A stretch of 64,000 nt of DNA from assembly GCF_900184965.1 (NCBI RefSeq), contig NZ_FXYA01000199.1, positions 124,001 to 188,000 on the forward strand. Reading direction: 5' to 3'. The position numbers and the translations under genes are program-made. Below, one piece after another: positions 43,433 through 52,237 of the stretch; position 1 is the stretch's first letter, and each line of letters opens with the position of its first letter. The notes under the pieces are model-generated. The model was not told the origin of the DNA, did not search any database, and worked only from the letters and a program-made list of their open reading frames with translations. This DNA comes from Akkermansia muciniphila. Lineage in GTDB: Bacteria; Verrucomicrobiota; Verrucomicrobiia; Verrucomicrobiales; Akkermansiaceae.

Positions 43433-44788
43433 TCAGGGCTTTTTCACCACCAGCTTGCGGATGCCAAACCGGCGGTTGGTATCCGGCCCTCCCCAATTTC
43501 CATCCGTCCCGGACACTTTTCCCTCAAAGAAAAGAGGAGAAATGGAAGGTACTTCCGGTTCCAGATTCTCCTTTTGAAGAGCCTCATGAATCAACTCCTC
43601 TCTCTGGAAAACCAGAGAGCCTACATGATAATATTCCAGGACGAACATCACCCCAAACAGCAAAGTCGCACCGGCAAGACATGCAGTCACCGAGCGCAGT
43701 CCACGCACCATGATTCCATTCCGGTACAATACGGAGAACAACACGGTTGACGCCGCTAAAACAGGCATGGACGACACGAACTGGACATGATGGGCGGGAA
43801 TGCACACCGGAAAATAACAAACGGACATGATGAGCCCCAGCAACAATAAAAAAAGAAGATAAAAGAAGGATTCCTTCTCCTTCCTGATTACTTCCCGGCA
43901 CCGCTCCATGCCGCTGAACAGCAAAAACCCCGTTAATACTGCGGAAACGGCATATATTTTACACAACATCCTCGCGTGGTAATAAAGCAATATCCCGAAA
44001 GACTCCGCATAAGCGCCAAAACCGCCCTTCCTCAAAACTTCACTCGCTCCCAAATCATGGCCAAGCCGCGAGTACAGCCCGGGGGCGGTAAATAGAAACA
44101 GGCCTCCCAAAACAACACCGGCAAACCCGCACCATACATAAGCGTCCACCCTGTGGTTTCGGAGCATGCTGACTGCGGCCATGGTGCAAAACGCCGTCGC
44201 TATTCCTATCGTCGCCCCCTCATTACAGGCGCCGCAGAAAATCCCATAAATCAGGCATCCTGAGGACAGGCTCCACTGAGGGGAGGTCGCCCGCCTCCCC
44301 CACTTGGTTCTGTAAATATTCATGAACCACACAATCAGGCATCCAGTCCACACATAATTCATGGATCCTGCGCGCGTCAGGCAAACATAATAAACAGTTA
44401 CACCGGCTGAAACGAACATGCTTAAAGCAAACAGCCATGTCCAGGCGCCGCACTCCCTCCGGAGATTGGGCATTCTCCCCAAAGCGAGCACATAAAGGCC
44501 GAGAATAAGGGCAAGCACAAACACGGGATTCAAAACCGTCCAGACCAGCCGGGGAGCAGAAGTAATAAAAAACGCCGCCATCTCCCCCAGCCTGGGATTC
44601 CAATACAGGTAGCTGTCCACGCAGGCCTTCCAGACATGGTGGATATGAAACTGTCCAAGGTACCCTGTCCTGTCGTGAATAAAGGAATCCCCGGCAATAG
44701 GGGAAAACCACGAAATAATATATAAAATAAATAATACTGAAAATGTTACAGCAATGGGAAAGACAAAAATTTTCCTCGGTTTCAACAT
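43433..44788 (-). CDS. Polytopic membrane protein, DUF6056/glycosyltransferase-like
   Basis: 451 residues with 10 to 11 predicted helices. The first periplasmic loop after helix 1 holds the pattern GDSFIHDRTGYLGQF ... WNPRLGEMAAFF, with acid residues placed as in GT-C-type glycosyltransferases and DUF6056 proteins. A short soluble C-terminal tail follows. It may move sugars onto surface glycans or proteins, but no activity can be assigned from sequence. Directly upstream lies element B, a second copy of the candidate invertible element. The start ATG at 44788 is preceded by AGGAAAAAAGT, a weak Shine-Dalgarno. AT-richer than the nuo operon. Confidence 0.7.
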   Translation of the reverse strand: MLKPRKIFVFPIAVTFSVLFILYIISWFSPIAGDSFIHDRTGYLGQFHIHHVWKACVDSYLYWNPRLGEMAAFFITSAPRLVWTVLNPVFVLALILGLYVLALGRMPNLRRECGAWTWLFALSMFVSAGVTVYYVCLTRAGSMNYVWTGCLIVWFMNIYRTKWGRRATSPQWSLSSGCLIYGIFCGACNEGATIGIATAFCTMAAVSMLRNHRVDAYVWCGFAGVVLGGLFLFTAPGLYSRLGHDLGASEVLRKGGFGAYAESFGILLYYHARMLCKIYAVSAVLTGFLLFSGMERCREVIRKEKESFFYLLFLLLLGLIMSVCYFPVCIPAHHVQFVSSMPVLAASTVLFSVLYRNGIMVRGLRSVTACLAGATLLFGVMFVLEYYHVGSLVFQREELIHEALQKENLEPEVPSISPLFFEGKVSGTDGNWGGPDTNRRFGIRKLVVKKP

Positions 44789-44801
44789 ACTTTTTTCCTA
44801 A

Positions 44802-45019
44802 CGGATTGGGAATCCGCATATAAAGCGAATCCCGAAAAGGGCTATGCCGGGGAGGGGCGGCTACAAAGGAAAAAGATTCTCCTTTGCTGCGTTCGGACAC
44901 GTCCACCCGTATATCCGGCAGACCTGATTGCCCGGACCTACCATTCGGAAATAACTGATCAAATTTGCATTAAATTATTTTTTCTCAAATTTGTAGGTTG
45001 ACTCCGGATTCCCAATCCG
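44802..45019 (-). repeat. Candidate invertible promoter element, copy B
   Basis: Bounded by CGGATT-GGG-AATCCG (44802-44816) and CGGATT-CCC-AATCCG (45005-45019), a perfect 15-bp inverted repeat. It is homologous to element A (38088-38304) when read on the minus strand. Its outward -35-like TTGACT (44998-45003) points right, toward nuoD, where no -10 follows at proper spacing. Two CAAATTTG palindromes (44960-44967, 44986-44993) are inside. It occupies the gap between the DUF6056-like gene (-) and nuoD (+). A 14-base palindrome TTAGA-ATAA-TCTAA at 45061-45074 lies just outside. Confidence 0.6.
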
Positions 45020-45138
45020 CTTTTTCCCATATTCGGCAGGTTCCGGATAAAAGCTCATTATTAGAATAATCTAACATTCATCAGTTGAGGAGACTCCCGC
45101 ACTACCTTCCCGGAATGCCAAAAAAACTGACATTTGGC

Positions 45139-45166
45139 TTGCCCGCATGGTGTGAAGTGGCATAAT
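45139..45166 (+). promoter_or_regulatory. Candidate promoter of the nuo operon
   Basis: TTGCCC (45139-45144), a 16-base spacer, and CATAAT (45161-45166) preceded by TGG, an extended -10 arrangement. Transcription would start near 45173, about 37 bases before the nuoD ATG. Confidence 0.4.
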
Positions 45167-45209
45167 CATCCGGCACCATTATCAGGTTCAGCCAGGCACG
45201 GACATCCAC

Positions 45210-46454
45210 ATGAAGACGAGCACCAAAACTTTCGCCATTGCAGATACAGCCGCTAACGCAGACTATCTCACCAATACATCCGAACCGCTCGGAGAAACGA
45301 TGACCCTGAACGTGGGCCCCTCCCACCCCGCCACTCACGGCGTGCTGCGCCTGGTGCTGGAACTTGACGGTGAAGAAATCATCAGCTGTGATCCGGTGGT
45401 TGGCCATCTGCACCGCGGGATGGAAAAAATCGGCGAAACCATCCAGTACAACCAGTTTGTTCCCTACACCGACCGTTTTGACTACCTGGCACCCCTGTCC
45501 AACAACATCGCCTATGCCTGCGCGGTGGAAAAACTGCTGGGCTGGGAACTGCCGCCCCGTGGACAGGCCCTGCGCGTACTGGCCCTGGAGCTTTCCCGCT
45601 TTTCCTCCCACATCCTGGGGGTGGGCGTGTACGGCATGGACGTAGGCGCCATGACCGTTTTCCTGTACTGTTATGAGGAACGTGAAAAAATCCATAATTT
45701 TTACGAACAGCTCACCGGGGCGCGCTTCACTTCCTCCTACACCCGCATCGGCGGCCAGACGCGCGACGTTCCCAATGAAATGCTCAAGGAAGTGCTCGTC
45801 TTCTGCGATGAAGCGGCCAAAACCCTTGATGAAACGGAAGCGCTCCTGCTCAAGAACAAAATCTTCATTGACCGTCTTCAGGGCGTAGGCGTCATCAGCC
45901 GTGAAAAAGCGCTTTCCTGGGGCATTACGGGGGCCAACCTGCGAGCCAGCGGCATTAAGCGGGACCTGCGCAAACTCACCCCCTATCTGGGATATGAAAA
46001 TTACGAATTCGACGTCCCCGTAGGCGAACACGGAGACTGCTACGACCGTTTTACCGTGCGCATTGAAGAAATGCGCCAGTCCCTGCGCATCATCCGCCAG
46101 GTCATTGAAACCATGCCGGACGGCCCCATCAACATGGTGGACACCAAAGGCACGCTGCCTGAAAAGAAAAAAGTCCTGACGGACATGGAATCCCTGATTC
46201 GCCAGTTCATGACGACAACCATGGGGGTGAACGCCCCCGCCGGGCAGGTTTACTTTGCTGCGGAAAACCCGAAGGGAGAGCTGGGCTTCTTCCTGGACTC
46301 CAAGGGAGGCGGACTTCCCAACCGCCTGCGCATGCGCTCCCCCTCCTTCTGCAACCTGTCCATCCTGCCGGAACTGATGAAAGGCCACCTGGTTTCCGAC
46401 GTTCCGGCCATTCTCGGCTCCTTCGACTTCGTGATGGGCGAATGCGACCGTTAA
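45210..46454 (+). CDS. nuoD: NADH-quinone oxidoreductase subunit D
   Basis: 414 residues, the 49-kDa-type subunit of the complex I hydrogenase-like arm, forming part of the quinone site. Seen: NVGPSHPATHGVLRLVLELDGE with the conserved His pair, GHLHRGMEKIGE, YTDRFDYLAP, and C-terminal ASFCNL-type end (RMRSPSFCNLSILPELMKG ... DFVMGECDR). NuoC is not fused to it. It is the first gene of the operon here; nuoA, nuoB and nuoC are absent upstream. No Shine-Dalgarno precedes the ATG. Confidence 0.95.
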   Translation: MKTSTKTFAIADTAANADYLTNTSEPLGETMTLNVGPSHPATHGVLRLVLELDGEEIISCDPVVGHLHRGMEKIGETIQYNQFVPYTDRFDYLAPLSNNIAYACAVEKLLGWELPPRGQALRVLALELSRFSSHILGVGVYGMDVGAMTVFLYCYEEREKIHNFYEQLTGARFTSSYTRIGGQTRDVPNEMLKEVLVFCDEAAKTLDETEALLLKNKIFIDRLQGVGVISREKALSWGITGANLRASGIKRDLRKLTPYLGYENYEFDVPVGEHGDCYDRFTVRIEEMRQSLRIIRQVIETMPDGPINMVDTKGTLPEKKKVLTDMESLIRQFMTTTMGVNAPAGQVYFAAENPKGELGFFLDSKGGGLPNRLRMRSPSFCNLSILPELMKGHLVSDVPAILGSFDFVMGECDR

Positions 46455-46503
46455 ACACCCGCCACTCTCATCCACTTTAACGCAAACACCAAACTTTCTC
46501 CCC

Positions 46504-47085
46504 ATGTCCGATTACGCTGAAAACGCCATCGACGCGACTATCGCCCACCAGCCCAGCCCGGGCGAACGGTTCTACCCGGCCTTTGAAGTAACGCCGGAAC
46601 TTGACGCCGCCGCCAGCGAATACGTTACGCATTACCCGGAAGGCAAGCAGAAATCCGCCGTGCTGCCCATCCTGCATGAAATCCAGAAAAAGTTCGGCTT
46701 CATCAGCGGAGACGCCATCGCCTGGGTGGGTGAGAAACTGAATATCTCCGCCGCCCATGTTCTGGGCGTGGTGACTTTCTATCCCGGTCTGCGCCAGATG
46801 TGCCCTGGAAAAAACCACATCCGCGTATGCCGCACTCTTTCCTGCGCCATGGCGGGGGCGGACAGCCTGTTCGACGCCATCTGCACGCGTCTGGGCATTG
46901 ACAAAAACGGCATTGACCATCACCACCCCATTGGAGTCAGCCCGGACGGCCTGTGGAGCGTGGAGGGAGTGGAATGCCTGGCCAACTGCGGCTTCGGCCC
47001 CAACATGATGGTCAACGACCTCCTGTACGAAAAAGTCACTCCGGAAGTGCTGGAGGAAGTAATCGCCAAATACCAGAACGCCTAA
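46504..47085 (+). CDS. nuoE: NADH-quinone oxidoreductase subunit E (24-kDa type, 2Fe-2S)
   Basis: 193 residues with thioredoxin-like fold. Ligands of the N1a cluster are visible: Cys in CRTLSC (with the usual C-x4-5-C spacing) and Cys in VECLANCGFGP. The N-terminal helical part (LPILHEIQKKFGFIS) matches the family. It docks on NuoF in the NADH-input module. It starts 49 bases after nuoD and is followed by nuoF after 31 bases. Confidence 0.93.
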   Translation: MSDYAENAIDATIAHQPSPGERFYPAFEVTPELDAAASEYVTHYPEGKQKSAVLPILHEIQKKFGFISGDAIAWVGEKLNISAAHVLGVVTFYPGLRQMCPGKNHIRVCRTLSCAMAGADSLFDAICTRLGIDKNGIDHHHPIGVSPDGLWSVEGVECLANCGFGPNMMVNDLLYEKVTPEVLEEVIAKYQNA

Positions 47086-47116
47086 TCCTTTTCCATCCCC
47101 GCACCAGATTTTCGCC

Positions 47117-48517
47117 ATGAGCATCACCTATCTTCCCGGTAAAGAACCCCACCCCAGGGAAACGCGCCGCATCCTGAAAAACGTTAACCGCGAAGGCTGG
47201 AACACGTCCATTGACTGCTATCTGGCCGACGGCGGTTATGAAGAACTGAAAAAGGCGCTCGGCATGGAGCCCAGGGCCGTCATTGACGAGGTGAAAAAAT
47301 CCGGCCTTCGCGGCCGTGGCGGCGCAGGGTTCCCCACCGGCGTGAAGTGGACCTTCATTCCGCCGAACAACACGAAACCTGTCTATCTGGTTTGCAACTG
47401 TGACGAATCCGAACCAGGCACGTTCAAGGACCGCTACATTGTCCACCAGGATCCCCACCAGCTCATTGAAGGAATGGTCATCTCCAGCTACGCGGTAGGG
47501 GCGCATCAGGCCTACATCTACCTGCGCGAAGAATTTCCCATCGCCGCGGAAATCATGCTCAAGGCTCTTCAGGAAGCCCGCGAACGCGGCTTCCTGGGCA
47601 GCAATATCCAGGGGTCCGGCTATGATCTGGAAATCCACCTGCACCGCGGGGCGGGAGCGTACATTTGCGGTGAGGAAACGGCCCTGCTCAACTCCCTTGA
47701 AGGGGACCGCCCTTATCCCCGCATCAAACCCCCCTACTTCCCGGCCGCCATCGGCCTGTACGGCTGCCCCACCATTGTCAACAACGTGGAATCCCTCTGC
47801 CAGGTGAAGCACATCATGGCCATGGGTGGAGAAGCTTACAGCCAGGAGGGGGCCAAACGTTCCCCCGGCACCCGCATCATCGGCGTTTCCGGCGACGTTA
47901 AACGTCCCGGGTTCTATGAAATCATCTCCGGCTCCATGACTTTCGGCGAACTGCTGTATGACGTCTGCGGCGGCCCGCGGGACGGGCGCCAGTTCAAAGC
48001 CGTGATACCCGGCGGTTCCTCTTCCAAGGTCATGCGCACGGATGCGGAATACAAAGTGAAGAATCCGGACGGCACCATGGGGAAAATCACTTTCTTTGAC
48101 ATTCCGCTGGATCTGGACAGCATCGCCCAGCACGGCTCCATGTCCGGTTCCGGCGCGGTCATCGTGATGGACGACTCCCGCTCCATGCCCTGGGCCATGA
48201 ACAACATCAACCGCTTCTACGCCCATGAATCCTGCGGACAGTGCACCCCCTGCCGGGAAGGCTGCCCGTGGATGATGAAACTCAGCACCCGCATCCTGGA
48301 AGGGAAAGCCGCCCCGTCGGACGTAGATCTGCTCATTGAAGTGGCCAACCAGATTGAAGGGAAAACGGTCTGCGCCTTCGGTGAAGCCGCCTCCTGGCCC
48401 ACCCAGGCCATGGTCTCCAAGTTCAAGGAGGAATTCGTGGCCCTGACGGATCCCTTCAACGCCTGTCTGCCCCACACGGAGGAAGGCAGGGAGCAAAACC
48501 GTTTCCTCACCCGCTAA
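47117..48517 (+). CDS. nuoF: NADH-quinone oxidoreductase subunit F (NADH/FMN-binding)
   Basis: 466 residues. It carries the FMN/NADH-binding glycine loops GLRGRGGAGFPTGVKW and GAGAYICGEETALLNSLEG, and the N3 4Fe-4S ligands in ESCGQCTPCREGC plus a further C-terminal Cys (CAFGEAASWP, where most relatives read CALG). This subunit oxidises NADH and passes electrons through FMN to the clusters. Normal length. It shows the cell has a full NADH-input module in this operon. Confidence 0.95.
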   Translation: MSITYLPGKEPHPRETRRILKNVNREGWNTSIDCYLADGGYEELKKALGMEPRAVIDEVKKSGLRGRGGAGFPTGVKWTFIPPNNTKPVYLVCNCDESEPGTFKDRYIVHQDPHQLIEGMVISSYAVGAHQAYIYLREEFPIAAEIMLKALQEARERGFLGSNIQGSGYDLEIHLHRGAGAYICGEETALLNSLEGDRPYPRIKPPYFPAAIGLYGCPTIVNNVESLCQVKHIMAMGGEAYSQEGAKRSPGTRIIGVSGDVKRPGFYEIISGSMTFGELLYDVCGGPRDGRQFKAVIPGGSSSKVMRTDAEYKVKNPDGTMGKITFFDIPLDLDSIAQHGSMSGSGAVIVMDDSRSMPWAMNNINRFYAHESCGQCTPCREGCPWMMKLSTRILEGKAAPSDVDLLIEVANQIEGKTVCAFGEAASWPTQAMVSKFKEEFVALTDPFNACLPHTEEGREQNRFLTR

Positions 48518-48569
48518 ACAGCAGCACGCAACACCAGTTCTCAAAACCATCCCTCTCCCATCCGTCATC

Positions 48570-50306
48570 ATGAGTGAAGAAGCTTCCAAACTCCCCAAAG
48601 ACATTGCCGCAGCGGAAGGCAAGGTGAACGTCCAAATCAACGGAACGTGGCACCGGTTCCCGCGCGGCACGCGGATTGCAGACGCCTGCCGTTCTGTGGG
48701 CGTGCCCATTCCGTGCTTCTGTTACCACCCCAAGCTGGCTGTCGCCGGCTCCTGCCGCATGTGCATGGTGGAACAGGGGATGCCGCCCAGGCTCGCACCG
48801 GGCCAGACGCCCTCCTATGATGAAAACGGCTACCAGCGCATCCAGTGGATGCCCCGCCCCATCATCTCCTGCGCCAACACGGTGGCGGAAAACATGGGCA
48901 TCCGCACGGACAGCCCGCTGGCCAGTGAAGCCCGCCGCGGCGTGATGGAATTCCTGCTCACCAGCCACCCTCTGGACTGTCCCATCTGCGACCAGGCCGG
49001 GGAATGCAAGCTTCAGGAATACTCCAACGACTACGGTCAGGTGGAAGGCCGTTTTGAAGAAAAAAAGACCAAAAAAGGGAAAAACCTGAGCATTGGCCCG
49101 CGCGTAAACCTGGACCAGGAACGCTGCGTGCTCTGCGGCCGCTGCGTGCGCTTCATGCGCGACATCATGCACGATGAAGTGCTCACCATGTCCCAACGCG
49201 GCACCTTCAACGCTATCACGGTTTATCCCGGCCGCGAGCTGGACAGCAACTACTCCATGAACACCGTGGACCTCTGCCCGGTAGGAGCCCTCACCTCCAA
49301 GGATTTCCGCTTTAAAATGCGCGTCTGGTTCCTGAAGGAAACCAAAACCATTGACGTGGACTGCGGGACGGGCACCAATATCACCCTCTGGACAAGGGAA
49401 GACAAGGTGTACCGCATTACCCCGCGCCAGAATGATGCCGTAAACTCCTGCTGGATGCCGGATTCTCACCGCCTTAACTACAAATACATCAATGCGGAAA
49501 CCCGCATTCCCCAGCCCGTCATCCGTACGGATGCGGAAGCGCCCCACCGCCCCTCCACCTGGGAGCCGGCCCTGGTTTCCGCCGCGGAAGCCGTCAAACG
49601 CATCGCCCCGAACCAGCTCGCCATCATCGCCTCCGGCCGCATGACCAATGAAGAGCTTTACATGGTCCGCCATCTGGCCGCCCAAATCGGCACGGATATG
49701 GTGGACATCGTTCCCCGCGTGGGAGAAAGCGACGGCATGCTTATTTCTGCGGACCGCAACCCGAACACGAACGGGGCCAGGCTGGTGCTGGGCATCGAAC
49801 CCGGTTCCAGGCTGGACGCCATTCGCGAAGGAGTGCGCAACGGCTCCGTCAAGGGCATCCTTACCCTGGGGGAAGACCTCACCTCTCCGGAAGCAGGCTT
49901 CACGGCGGAAGACCTGGACAAGCTGGACTACCTGTTCATGACCGCCCACAGCGCCAATGAAACGGCGCGCCATGCGGACCTGGTTCTGCCGGGCGTCACC
50001 TACGCTGAAAAATTCGGCACCATGATTAATGTCACGGGCCGCATTCAACGCCTGAACCGCGCCATCCAGCCCATAGGATACGCCCGGGACGACTGGCAGA
50101 TTTTCAGAGACATCACCCTTCTGCTGGGCGGCAATCCCGCTCTGAAAGACTTCAACTCCGCCCTGGACATCCTCACCGCCATGAGCACGGAATACGGCGC
50201 GCTCAATGGAGTCTCCTGGGGTTCCATCGGAGACGGGGGCCAGCCCATTCTGGAAACCGGCGTCACCATTCCCGTGGTGGAACGCGAAAAAAACCAGGGC
50301 CGCTAA
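48570..50306 (+). CDS. nuoG: NADH-quinone oxidoreductase subunit G (short form)
   Basis: 578 residues. The N-terminal ferredoxin part has the 2Fe-2S ligands (CFCYHPKLAVAGSCRMC), the His/Cys3 cluster region (HPLDCPICDQAGECKLQEYS), and 4Fe-4S ligands CVLCGRCVRF and DLCPVGAL. The molybdopterin-oxidoreductase-like part (about 220-560) is much shorter than in E. coli (about 900 residues in total), as in several other lineages. It links NuoE/F to the NuoI/B clusters. Confidence 0.93.
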   Translation: MSEEASKLPKDIAAAEGKVNVQINGTWHRFPRGTRIADACRSVGVPIPCFCYHPKLAVAGSCRMCMVEQGMPPRLAPGQTPSYDENGYQRIQWMPRPIISCANTVAENMGIRTDSPLASEARRGVMEFLLTSHPLDCPICDQAGECKLQEYSNDYGQVEGRFEEKKTKKGKNLSIGPRVNLDQERCVLCGRCVRFMRDIMHDEVLTMSQRGTFNAITVYPGRELDSNYSMNTVDLCPVGALTSKDFRFKMRVWFLKETKTIDVDCGTGTNITLWTREDKVYRITPRQNDAVNSCWMPDSHRLNYKYINAETRIPQPVIRTDAEAPHRPSTWEPALVSAAEAVKRIAPNQLAIIASGRMTNEELYMVRHLAAQIGTDMVDIVPRVGESDGMLISADRNPNTNGARLVLGIEPGSRLDAIREGVRNGSVKGILTLGEDLTSPEAGFTAEDLDKLDYLFMTAHSANETARHADLVLPGVTYAEKFGTMINVTGRIQRLNRAIQPIGYARDDWQIFRDITLLLGGNPALKDFNSALDILTAMSTEYGALNGVSWGSIGDGGQPILETGVTIPVVEREKNQGR

Positions 50307-50341
50307 TCACACTTCACACGCACACAACCTGTTAATCCGCC

Positions 50342-51610
50342 ATGATTGATTCGATTCTAACCTTTTGCGACGAGGTGCTCAGCAACCCTGTGTGGTTTTA
50401 TATCATCACTCTGCTGATCAAAATCGTCATCTGTTTTGCCATCACTATTCTGTTTATTCCGGTCTGCGTGTACATTGAACGCCGGGTGGCCGCCTGGATC
50501 CAGGACCGCGTGGGCCCCAACCGCGCCGGCATTCCGTTAAGCATCTTCCGCCGCTTCGGCATGAAATCCGACCTGCCGTTCAAAAAGACGCTGGACTACT
50601 TCGGGTTGCCTCATGACGGCAAAATCGCCAACCTGTGCCGTTTTTTCCGCCTGGACCGCGACATCCCCGTCTTCGGTCTCGTGCAGCCCATGGTGGACGG
50701 CGGCAAACTGTTCCTGAAGCAGGATTTCACGCCGCCCTTCGTACGCCGCGTGTACTTCTGGATCGCCCCCATTCTGGTGCTTGCCCCCCCGCTGATGACG
50801 GCAGCCGTCGTTCCCTTCGCCGGAGACCTTCAGACCTCTTACGGCAACGTCAACATGGCGGTGGCCAACCTCAGCGTAGGCCCCCTCTGGATGTTCGCCA
50901 TTTCCTCCCTCTCCGTGTACGGGCTGGTGCTGGCCGGATGGTCATCCAACTCCAAATTCCCCTTCCTGGGAGGCGTGCGCTCCTCAGCCCAGATGATTTC
51001 CTATGAAATCAGCATGGGCCTGTCCATCATCCCCGTACTGATGATTTACAGCACGCTGGACCTGTCCAACATCGTGGAATACCAGGCCGCCAACGGCTGG
51101 CTTCTGCTTCCCGTGTGGGGCGAGGGCCTGAGCTGGCAGCGCTGGATACTGCTGGTGCCCGTAGCCATCAGCTTCATCATCTTCCTCACTTCCATTTTCG
51201 CGGAAGCCAACCGCACCCCCTTTGACATGTCCGAATGTGAAACGGACCTTGTGGGCGGCTACCATACGGAATACTCCTCCATGAAATTCGCCCAGTTCTT
51301 CATGGGGGAATATGCCGCCATGGTGGTGGGGTCCTCCCTGGTCATCACGCTGTTCCTGGGGGGCTGGTCCATCGGCTTCGGCCTGGACGGCTGGCTCAAC
51401 GAACACGTAGCCAACTGGGTGGCGGTCATCTGCCAGCTCATCGCATATGTGCTCAAGCTTCTCTTCTTCGCCTTCTTCTTCGTCTGGGTGCGGTGGACGC
51501 TCCCCCGCTTCCGTTATGACCAGGTGATGAAGCTCGGCTGGATGGTCTTCTTTGAACTGGCCGTCATCAACATCTTCCTTACAGCCGCCATCCTGTACTT
51601 CGTCAAGTAA
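50342..51610 (+). CDS. nuoH: NADH-quinone oxidoreductase subunit H
   Basis: 422 residues, eight or more membrane helices, connecting the peripheral arm to the proton-pumping arm at the quinone channel. Signatures: ERRVAAWIQDRVGPNRAGIP near the N-terminus and FAEANRTPFDMSECETDLVGGYHTEY (read in parts), with the conserved Glu in AEANR and SEcEtdLV. An insertion of about 40 residues follows the first signature (KSDLPFKKTLDYFGLPHDG), with PMVDGGKLFLKQDF downstream. Confidence 0.94.
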   Translation: MIDSILTFCDEVLSNPVWFYIITLLIKIVICFAITILFIPVCVYIERRVAAWIQDRVGPNRAGIPLSIFRRFGMKSDLPFKKTLDYFGLPHDGKIANLCRFFRLDRDIPVFGLVQPMVDGGKLFLKQDFTPPFVRRVYFWIAPILVLAPPLMTAAVVPFAGDLQTSYGNVNMAVANLSVGPLWMFAISSLSVYGLVLAGWSSNSKFPFLGGVRSSAQMISYEISMGLSIIPVLMIYSTLDLSNIVEYQAANGWLLLPVWGEGLSWQRWILLVPVAISFIIFLTSIFAEANRTPFDMSECETDLVGGYHTEYSSMKFAQFFMGEYAAMVVGSSLVITLFLGGWSIGFGLDGWLNEHVANWVAVICQLIAYVLKLLFFAFFFVWVRWTLPRFRYDQVMKLGWMVFFELAVINIFLTAAILYFVK

Positions 51611-51645
51611 TCTCCCCCCTTCTTCATTCCGACAACATCACTATT

Positions 51646-52209
51646 ATGGCCTTCAAAACGATCAAGCGTCCGAAGATCTCCCTTGGAGAGCGGTTCTATC
51701 TGCAATCCATTCTTGGCGGTCTTTGGCTCACTATCAAGCACCTCGTTCTGGCTCTGCTGGGCAAATCCCGCAACAAAAAAGAACTGGCCGGTTCCGGCAT
51801 CGGCGTTACGATGCAGTATCCGGAAGCCAGATGGGACAAACATCTGCCGAAATATTACCGCGGAGCCCCCGTGCTGGTGAAAGGCGAAGACGGCCGTGAA
51901 CGCTGCGTTTCCTGCCAGCTCTGCGAATTCATCTGCCCGGCCCGCGCCATCACCATCACCCCCGGCCCCATCCAGGAAGGACCGTGGGGCAAAGTGGAAA
52001 AAGCCCCCAGGGAATTTCAGATTGACATGCTGCGCTGCATCTACTGCGGCATGTGCGAGGAAGCCTGCCCGGAACAGGCCATCTTCATGAGCCATAACTA
52101 CCTGTTTACCCCCACGGATAAAACCCAGGCCATCCACAACAAGGCCAAGCTCTATGAACTGGGCGGCACCCGCAAGGGGCTGGTCAACAAGTGGAACCAA
52201 TACAAATAA
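51646..52209 (+). CDS. nuoI: NADH-quinone oxidoreductase subunit I (two 4Fe-4S clusters)
   Basis: 187 residues with two ferredoxin motifs, CVSCQLCEFICPARA and CIYCGMCEEACPEQA, holding clusters N6a and N6b that lead to NuoB. The N-terminal amphipathic helix (LGGLWLTIKHLVLALLG) sits at the membrane. It starts 35 bases after nuoH. Confidence 0.95.
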   Translation: MAFKTIKRPKISLGERFYLQSILGGLWLTIKHLVLALLGKSRNKKELAGSGIGVTMQYPEARWDKHLPKYYRGAPVLVKGEDGRERCVSCQLCEFICPARAITITPGPIQEGPWGKVEKAPREFQIDMLRCIYCGMCEEACPEQAIFMSHNYLFTPTDKTQAIHNKAKLYELGGTRKGLVNKWNQYK

Positions 52210-52237
52210 CCCCCGAACACTCCATTTCCCGTACGTT

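Noticed and set aside
44960-44993. Two CAAATTTG palindromes upstream of nuoD read as nuo operator sites
   Set aside because: They lie inside the repeated element, one of them also occurs in element A upstream of an unrelated gene, and they are far from the nuo promoter candidate.
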